From Verrucomicrobiota bacterium (lineage in GTDB: Bacteria > Verrucomicrobiota > Verrucomicrobiia > Verrucomicrobiales > Verrucomicrobiaceae): DNA of 64,000 bases. The stretch lies in NCBI GenBank assembly GCA_017301975.1, contig JAFLEI010000030.1:32390-96389 (forward strand), in the 5' to 3' direction. Numbering within the stretch: position 1 is the stretch's first letter; each line of letters starts with the position of its first letter. Of the stretch, positions 49,701 through 58,700 are shown in pieces. The notes beneath the pieces are model-generated. The model ran no database searches, had not been told where the DNA came from, and saw only the letters and a program-made list of their open reading frames with translations. The translations under genes and the position numbers were made by a program.

Positions 49701-52700
49701 GGCCACACCGCTGATACGGTAGACACCTTCCGCACCTGGCAGCAGCGATCCGGCATTGCCGTTGTAGGTGGCTCCGGCGATGACGGCGCCGAGGCTCCAG
49801 TAGCCATCCTGGAAGGCAGACTGGTCAAAAGCCGTCCCCACCGTGCCTGCGCCGTCGAAGGCCAGCATGCCGCCCGCTCCTGCACGGCTGGTGTTGTTGG
49901 CATACGGGAAGAGCGCATTCAGGTTCGCCGTGGTGAACAGGGAGGACTGGGAAATCGCCAGAATGGTCGGGGTGGTGTAACCGCTGCTGAAGCTGGTCAC
50001 AGCACTCCCGGCGATGTTGTTGAGGGAGTTGAGCGAGAGCGTTGAAGTCGGTCCATTGATGACCGGTCCCGAGCCGAAGGTGAAGTTCGTGGCGCTCTGG
50101 GTGACGCGGCTGTAGCCTTGCAAGGAGATGAAGCCGCCGGTCCAGTTCAGGTTGGCTGCATTGTTATTGAACGTGATCAAATAGGAATCCCCCTTGGTAA
50201 GGGTGCCGTTGCCACGGACGATGTTGTTGATGATCAGGCTTGCATCCGGGATACGGAAGAACGGCATGTCAGTGACCACCAGTTCGCTGTTGATACGCAG
50301 ATGGTCACCAAAGGAGACCGGGTCAAAAAGAATCGTCGCGCTGTTTTGGGTGATGAACTCCAGGCCTGCAGCACCGATGGTCGCACCACCGGAACCGGAG
50401 GCGGGCGTGCCGCCATTGCGGTCGTAAACAATTGAGGTGCGACCAGCGATCGTGATGTTCTGGCCCAGGCTGTTGAAGAAGGTCGTGGTGGAGTTGGTCG
50501 TTCCGGTGTTCTGCGCCGCCAGCCGCAGCGTGCCGTTGTTCATGATGAGAGATCCCGTGCCCTCAGCCTGGGAGTCGAAACCTGCCACGTTCCCGGCGGT
50601 GAGCCGCAGTTCACCGGCGTTGACGGTGATGGTGCTGGAAAGCGTGGCGTCGTTGTTGCCATCGAGCCGCAGCACACCGCCGCCCCACTTGGAGATGGCG
50701 GCACTGGAGGTGACGGTTCCCGCCAGACGCCAGGTATTGCCATTGACGTTGATGGCAATGGCACTGGTGCCACCGAGCAAGGTCGTGCCCAGCACGTCCA
50801 TGTTGGAGTTGCTGTTGTATAAATTGAGCAGTGTGCCCCCCGGACCGGAGGTGCCGAGCACATTCAAATTCTGGAACTGCACCGTCGCGGTGGTGCTCGT
50901 TCCGGAGTAGCGTTCCGCATAAATTTCCGCCCGCGCCACATCCTGCGCCACGGTGACGGTCAGGCCGGAGTAGGTGGTGGTGGCGCTGTTGTGGCGAAGA
51001 CGCAGGCTTGGCATCTGGCTGCCATTGTTGTTGTTCAAATAATCGGCAGACATGATGATCTCGCCGGCCGTTCCACGTGCGCCGTTGCCGTCAATGTAGA
51101 GCAGACCACCGTTCATCTGGATGGTGCCGCTGATGGCGTTGGCGGCGTTGGTCAGTTGCAGGAATCCCGGCCCGCCGTAAGTCAGGTTGCTGGCGGTCAC
51201 CACGCCGTTGAGCACCAGCGAGGAGTCTGCCACATAGATGATGCCTTCGGTCGGAGTCGTTCCGTCCCCAAAGTAAAGCGGAGTGGAGGAGCTCAAGGTG
51301 ACCGCACCATTGGTGAGAAGACCGCCGCTCCAGATATTGATGCCGCCACCCGTCAGAGTGGAGGTGCCGGTGATGCGCATGGCATACGCGTTGGCCACGC
51401 CCGAAAGAGTGGTGTTGGCCGCCGCATTGTACCAGGCGATGGAGGTGCTGTTCAGCCCGGTGAAGAATGCGGCATTGCTGCCGGTCGCCGTATAAGCTGC
51501 ATCCACAAAGCCGGTGTCGTTGTTGTAGCTAAGGTAGCTCAGGCTGGTGGCATCATACATCCAGGGTGCCACGATGCCGTTGGTGAGCACTGGCGCGCCC
51601 CCCGTCAGGAAAAACTTCGCCGACTGCAGATTGATGGACCCGAGTTCGGCGGCGCTGCTTGTAGGCCGGAGTCCCAAAGTGGCCTGGCCGATGCGGGTGA
51701 TGCCGGAGGTCCTCAGCACGATCTGTCCATTGGTGCCATTGCGCTCCAGGCCGATGCTCGCTCCGCCTTGGATGGTGATCTGGCCGACCGTTTCCTCATT
51801 CACCCTGCCGCTGCTGTTGATCAGGTTGAGGCCGGCGCCGTTCAGCAGCATGCCTTGGGTGTCGCTCCATTTGTTCTCATCGGTCCCAAGCCCCAGGTTG
51901 CTGTTATCGAGGCGGGAAATGATGAAATTGTCATTCACGTCCATGCTGTAATCCAGCCGCAGGTTGCCGCCGGGCATGAGGTTCACCACATTGACCTGGT
52001 CCCCCGCATCATTCGTCACCCGGCCGTCTCCCCGCAGGGTCAGACGTCCATACACATTGAAGACAGAGGATGCGCTGTTGCCGGTGATCTCAAGGATGGC
52101 ACCAATGGTGCCGGTGTCCGCTTCGCGATAAATGTTGGTGGCTCCGGTGTAGGTCTGGTCGCCGTAGAAACGGACGACAGCCTCGGTATAACCAGGATTC
52201 CCCCCTGCCAGCACACTGGAACGACCGACGTCCACAGACGCGGTGCCAGAGAGCGCCCCGGTGCCGGTGATGGCGAGAGTCGCTCCGTTGTAGCCACCAA
52301 AACGATACACATTGTCAACGCCCGCACCGAGCGTCTCAGCGGTGTAATAGGTGTTGGTGACGGCACTGAGGCCCCATTTGCCATTGCCAAGCTTCGACTG
52401 GTCAATGGCCGTGGTCCAATGGCCTTCACTGAGGTTCAACCCCAGGCTGCCGTTGGTGGTGGAACGAATGCTGTAATTGGTCAGTGCGGTGTCCGTTCCC
52501 AGGTCGATGCGGAGGCTGTTGACCGTTTCATTGGCAAAGGTCTGCACCCGCTGGCCCTGAGCGGAAAGGATGTTGGAGGGGGCGTTCAGGCGGAGGGCGG
52601 AACTCCGATTCAGCACGATGTCTCCCGTGCCGGCATTGGCGGTGGCACTCGGAACAAAGGTGGTGCCGGGATAACGAATGTCGTCCGTACCACGATTGTT

Positions 52701-55700
52701 GAAGAGCACATAGCCGTCTGTGATGACCAAACCGCCGTTCCAAGCGCTGTTGTCACCACCGATCTCCAGATTGCTGCCGCCGCGCTTTTCGAGCGAGTAG
52801 TTGCCGGTGATCGTTCCTGCCAGCAGCAGCGGGGCGTCGGTTTGGATTCGGCCATTGGCATTGAGGGTGATGGTGCCGTCAAAGCGAGGATAGATGGCGT
52901 TGCCGCCCGTCACCAGCAGCAACTGCTTGTCCAGGCTCAGATTGTTAAAGATAAGCGCCTTGTTGGCGGCGCCGCCCTGCCAGCGGTTGGTGTTCAAGGT
53001 CGAATTTCCACCTTGGACGATGACGCTGTAGCCCAGGTAGATGTTCTGGGCGTTGCCGGTCTGATCTCCATTGATGAACGCCTCCCATGAGCCCCCGCGC
53101 AGGAGGATGTTGGTGTCAGAGGTGACCGCCGAAGCAAACCCGGTGGGCGTGGCCCATGACTGATCATTGAGCCAGGTTTGCACGGTTCCCTGCGCGATGT
53201 CCAAGGTGCCCAGCGAATTCGGCGCTGCCGTATCCCAGTTGTTCAAGATCAGACGCCCGCCACCCACCTTGGTCAGCACTGAATTCGCATCACCAATGAT
53301 CTGTCCGGAGAACGTCTGGTTGCTGCCTTCCCGACCCACGATCAAGGTTGTCGCAGCGCCCAATGGCTTGCTGCCGAAATTCAGCGTTCCACCCGTGCTC
53401 AAAACCGGGCTCACCACGCTCGTTCCCGACAGATTGCCGAACTCCTGGTTGTTGCCGTTCAGCAGCACCGTCGCTCCCGGCTGGATCGTCACAATCGATC
53501 CCGTCACCGCGTTCAGATTCCCAAACGTCGGGATCACATTGGCCGCCATCAGGCTCAGCGTGCCCGCGTTCACCTGCACGTTCCCCTGGAACGTGTTCGC
53601 TTCGTACAGCTCCAGCGTCCCCTCACCAAATTTCACCAGCACCGCCGGCGCCGCCACATTGCTCGTGCTCAGCGTGTTGTTCACGTTGCTGCGGAAGTTC
53701 GTCAGCGACACGTAGAGCGCCGACGGGGTGGCGGCGTCTTCCACATACACATTCAACGCGTTGGTGCCAAAATTAATGGTTCCCACGGCCATGTCCGCCC
53801 CGCTGTTGAGAATGATCCCCGCCTGTCCCAGCGTGCTCGAGTTGGCCGCTCCCACATTCAGGGTGGCCCCTCCCAAACTGATGTCCGAATCGGTGCGGAA
53901 CGCATACACACTGCGGTCGGCCGTCAGCGAACCGCCCACGCCGGTGGCGTCAAACAACTGCGTCGATCCCGCTGCCAGATCCAGATCTCCCGTGCCGCCA
54001 TACGTCGCCGCGACCACATTGCTGCCGCTCATCGTTGCGTAGGTGCCCGCGTTGTTCGCGCCGGCGCCCTGGATCACCGCCCAGGTGCCGATGGTGCCGT
54101 TGAGCACGGCTGGCGCTGAGGTAAAGCTGATCTTTTCATTCCCGGCCGTGCCAATGTCGGTGGTGATCCCCTTGAGGGTAAAGGTCGCGTTGTTGCTGCG
54201 TGCCAGCGAGCCAAAGCCCAGCGTGGTGCTGGTTCCCCCGGTGTTGTCCACAATGAGGGCTGCATTGCCAGTGCTGATGGTCAGCGCCCCCGTGCTTGAG
54301 GTGGTGTTGACTGCGGCGGTAAAGTTGTTCAGGCGCAGCGTGCCGTTGGCCACGTTGAAGGCGTTGTTGGTGCCAAAGGGGTTGCCGCCCGCTTTGGCGT
54401 AGCCGATCAGCGTGCCCTGGCTGACCGTCACACCGCCGGTGAAGGTGTTGCCGGTGCCAGGATTGAGGATCACCGTGCCGGTGCCCACCTTGTTGATGCC
54501 GCCGGTGCCAGCACCGCTGATGGTGCCGCTGAAGGTCACATCCCCGCCGCTGACAGCCGCCAGGTTCATGCCGAGTGTGGAGAGATTGAGGTTGCCGCTG
54601 AAGATCTTCGCTCCGGCGTCCAGACCGCCGAGGGTCTGCGTGCTGCCGGTGGCGGTGTTGATGAAGTTGCGGGAGATCGTGCGGGCTCCGGCAGCGAGGA
54701 TCTGCGAAAAAGCGGTGCCGCGGAAGGTGATGTCCGAAGTGGCGCTGCCAAAGGCGTTGTCATTCCCCGCCACCAGATAACCGTTGGAGATGGTGGTGGA
54801 GCCCAGATAATTGTTGTTGCCGTTGAGCCACAGGGTGCCCTGCTCAGATTTTTCCAAGGCGTTGCCGGCAGCCCCGGAAACCACGCCATCAAACGTCGTC
54901 AAAGCGCCACGCGTACGGAAAACAATGCTGCGGTTCAAAGTGACGGCACCGTTCACCGTGGTGCGGTAACCATTGTAACCGTCGAACCAAAGAGCACTGC
55001 TGCCCGTGCCATCCGTCGTGAACGACCCCGCGTGCCCGATGGTGAGCGAAGAAATCTGCACCTCTTGATTTTGGGAGCCGGGACCTGCAGCTCCCACAAT
55101 GATGATGCGTGTGCTGGCGTTGTCCCCGCCGGAGGTGGTCACGGCATTGTCGAACAGAAACGGCCCAGTGCCATTGATTCGAAACTCAAGGCCTGAAGAA
55201 CGAGAACCATTGGTGGCCATGTCGATGATGGATCCCGCATTGCCGGCCGCTCCGGTGTGGGTCAGCACCAACCTGCCCTGCTCCAGTGTGGTCGTCCCAT
55301 CATAAGTGTTGTCAGCATTAAGAATGAGCACGCCGCCGTTGCGTTTGCGCAGACTTTGCACGCCCGTGGCCTGATCAGCAATGACGCCATCCACCGTCAG
55401 CATGCCTGCCCCGGCCTGATAGCTGTTGTCCACACCGACATCCAAGTACACCGTACGCGCGGCGTTGGGCATGACGATGGTGTTGACATGCACGTCCGTG
55501 AAAACCGAACCCAGGTTGGAGACGACAAGCGCACGATCCGCACCGGTCTCAGTGAACTGAAACTGGTCGAAATTGACCACGGCGTAGCCGCCGCCGCTGA
55601 GAGCGGAAGTACGCAGAACGCCGTTGGCCCCTTGGATGTCGAGGATGCGGGAGGCGTACTGGTTTTCCGTGCCGCCGTAAAGACCATCGGCGATCTCCAC

Positions 55701-58700
55701 GCGCAGTTCACCGCCGCGAAGATTGAGCACATTGTTGGCGGAGCTCAGCGCCCCGTTGCTGCCCACATGCAAAATGCCACCGCTGCCAATGGTCACGCTG
55801 CCGCTGTAATTTTGCGCCAGGGGGATGTAAACCACCCCCCCGATGTTGGTGCGCGCCGTCTGATCTTCCGCGCCAATAAACAGCGGGAAGTTGCCGTTCA
55901 GCACATTGGCATTTGCAATGGTGAGCGTACCACCACCGGAGCCAAGGCGAAACGCCTCGAGGCCGCCGGTTTTGTTGCGGCCGGTGGTGCTGAGCGTCGT
56001 TCCTGTATAAGTGCCATTGCCGGTGTCCGCGCCAAACCACACCTGCACGTCAGGAGCCACGGCTTTGATCAGGCCGGGAAGGTCCGCCTGAAAGTTGTTG
56101 TTGCCGCTGATCTGGACGGCCACACGATTCTGGCGGCTGTTGTCCGCCTGCTGGTTGGCAATGACGATGCTGTTAGGCCCCGTCTGCACAACGCCACCGC
56201 TGAGGGTCAGGCTGCTGAAATTGATGTCGCTGCCCGTGCCATATCCCGCCCCGAAGGCGATGGCGGCGGGTGTTAAATCATCACCGTTCTGCAAGGCGAT
56301 CATCTGATTGGAACCGACGTTCGAAGGACCGTCCAGTTTCAAGCGCGACCCCTGATTGATCAGGATGTCATTGCCCATCACATTGGCGCCCGCCGTTCCA
56401 TTGCCGCGCAGCCAGAGCTCGCCTTCCTGCAGAATCGTCGTGCCTTCATAAGACTTGGCATTGTCGAACATCAGCACACCGCCACCGCGTTTCACGATGC
56501 CGCCGTTGAAGATGTCCCCGGAGATGGCGCCGATGACCGCCCGGTTCCCGGCGGAGGCGCTGCCATCCAGGCGGATGTAGCGTTGTTCACCGCCCAGATC
56601 GAGATCGTTGACCAGGGTGACCACATGCGTGGCATTGCCCCCGTTCAAAGTGAAGATGCCGGGGTTGAAATAGGTGCTGCCCCAGACAACCGTGTCACCT
56701 GCTCCGCCAAAATTCACGTTGATGGGTGCCCCAAACGCGGAGAAACCCGTGCTGCCGCCGCCCGCGCCACCACCACCGGTGATCTGCACCTGTCCCGCCC
56801 CCGAGCCGAGCGCACGGGTAAAGTCGCGGTCTGTTTCATACGTCGACTGAGTGTTGGGACCACCGGACATGTTGAAGTTGCCGGAGCCCAGCGCTGTGGT
56901 CAGGGAACCGATCACGTCACGGAACATCCCCTCGTTAAGGTAGGTCGTGCCGGTGTAGGTGTTCGCCCCAAAGAAGGAGGTCGTGCCCCCGCCATTTTTG
57001 ACCAGCGAAACCGAATTGGCTCCATTGTCGGCGATGACTGATGAAATCACATTGGTGGACCAGGCGATGTCGTAGAGCTCGTAGTTGCTGCCCGCACCGG
57101 CCGTGATGGTGGGAACGGAAATCGTGTGGGTGGCCAGGCTGGTGAGGATGCCGCCTGAATCAATGACAAGCGTGGAACCCGCCGCCCCGCCGAGCGTGAA
57201 TCCCGTGGCGCTCTGCAGGTTCAGCGACTGGATGGTGGTGACACCTGCACCCAGGGTGGCGGCGGCGCTGAGCTTGATGTTCTGTCCGGAAGACCAGGTG
57301 CCCACGGCGGTGTTGACCGCATAGTCTGCCGCCACGAGGGCCGTGTAACCAAAGCCCCCGTTGCCGGCGGTGATGTACTTGAGGAACTCAGGATTGGCCG
57401 TGCCACCTGCGGTATAGGCCCAGCCACCGATAAAGTTCACGTTCGAGCCGGCAGTCTCCAGGGCGGTGTTGAGAATTTTGTGATGTGCGGAGAGGCCCAA
57501 TGCGTCACCCACAAGGCTGTCCACAAACAGCTCCATCGTGGTGCCTTGATTCGGCTTCAAGATGTCCGTCAGTGTCAGGGCGATGCTGCCTGTGGCGCTG
57601 GCCGAACGATAGCCGATGCGGTTGGCACCGCTGAGCAAAGTCGTGGTCCCCAAGGTCTGCGCCACCGCATAATTGAAGAGGTTGGTGCCCGTGCCAAATC
57701 CCGCGTTTTCGATGTAAATCTGGCTGGACATCATGCTGATGGGAGCCGTCGTGGAGAAGCGGCTGTCAGCCTTGTCACTTGTGGTGGGCGCCCCGTTGCC
57801 GTTTCCGAACACCAGACGCAGCCAGGAGTTCCGCAGATTCAAGGCGGAGATTTTGGCATACGGATTGGTGTTGGCAGCCTGGCTCCCAACGCCGGCATCC
57901 GCACGGATGTCCCCCAGCAGCGAGGTGATGGTGCCAGTGAAGTTCTGCGCGGTCGTGACGTTCTGCATGCGAAAGCCGCTCACGCCATAATGGATGATCT
58001 CACCCGAGCCTGCCACCGCACCGGTGATGGAGGTGAAGCCCGCGCCGCCGATGCGGAGTTCATTGTCGTTGGTGATCACATTGCCAGTCAGGCTGAAAGT
58101 GTTCAGATCGCTCTGAACACGCGCAGCGCCGAGCAGGGTGACGGTGCCGGTGACCTGGTTGCTTTCACGCCCAAGAATGCTTCGCAAGGCACCCAGATTG
58201 CGGAAGCCCTGGCCATTGATGAAAAGAGGCTCGTTGTTGAGGCTGGTCCCGCCGTTGCCTGCCACGGTGCCACCGTTCAAGGTGCCACCCATGTCATTGT
58301 TGAATGCCAGCGTCGCACCTGAGTTCACAAAGGTGCCCTGCAGGTAGTTGCTCGACGCACCAAGCGCCGACAAATCGTTGCCCACTGGCGAAACCAGGGT
58401 GATCCCACCGTTGAGGATGTTGACTCCGGTAAAATTATTCGCGCCACGCAGCACCAGGGTGCCATCGCCATTCTTGGTGAATCCGTTCACACCGTCCACA
58501 ATGCCACCCAGCACGAGGATGCCCTGGCCCACATTGAGGGTCAGTTGACTTTGCAGCCCGACATTGGCCAGAATGGCCGCCGTTCCTTCACCGATCTTGT
58601 TGATCACGGCTGAAGCACCGTTGTTCAAGCTGAGGGTGCCATTGACACCCGGTGTCAGCACCAGGTTCGATCCTCCGCTCACATCGCCAATGTTCAAGGT

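Noticed and set aside
50991..53090. 699-codon plus-strand open frame
   Set aside because: It is antisense to the giant gene. Its translation has no recognisable domain, and such frames arise from the codon bias of the Gly/Asn/Thr-rich coding strand. The same applies to 36324-37688, 38403-39584, 47577-48815 and 48882-50045.
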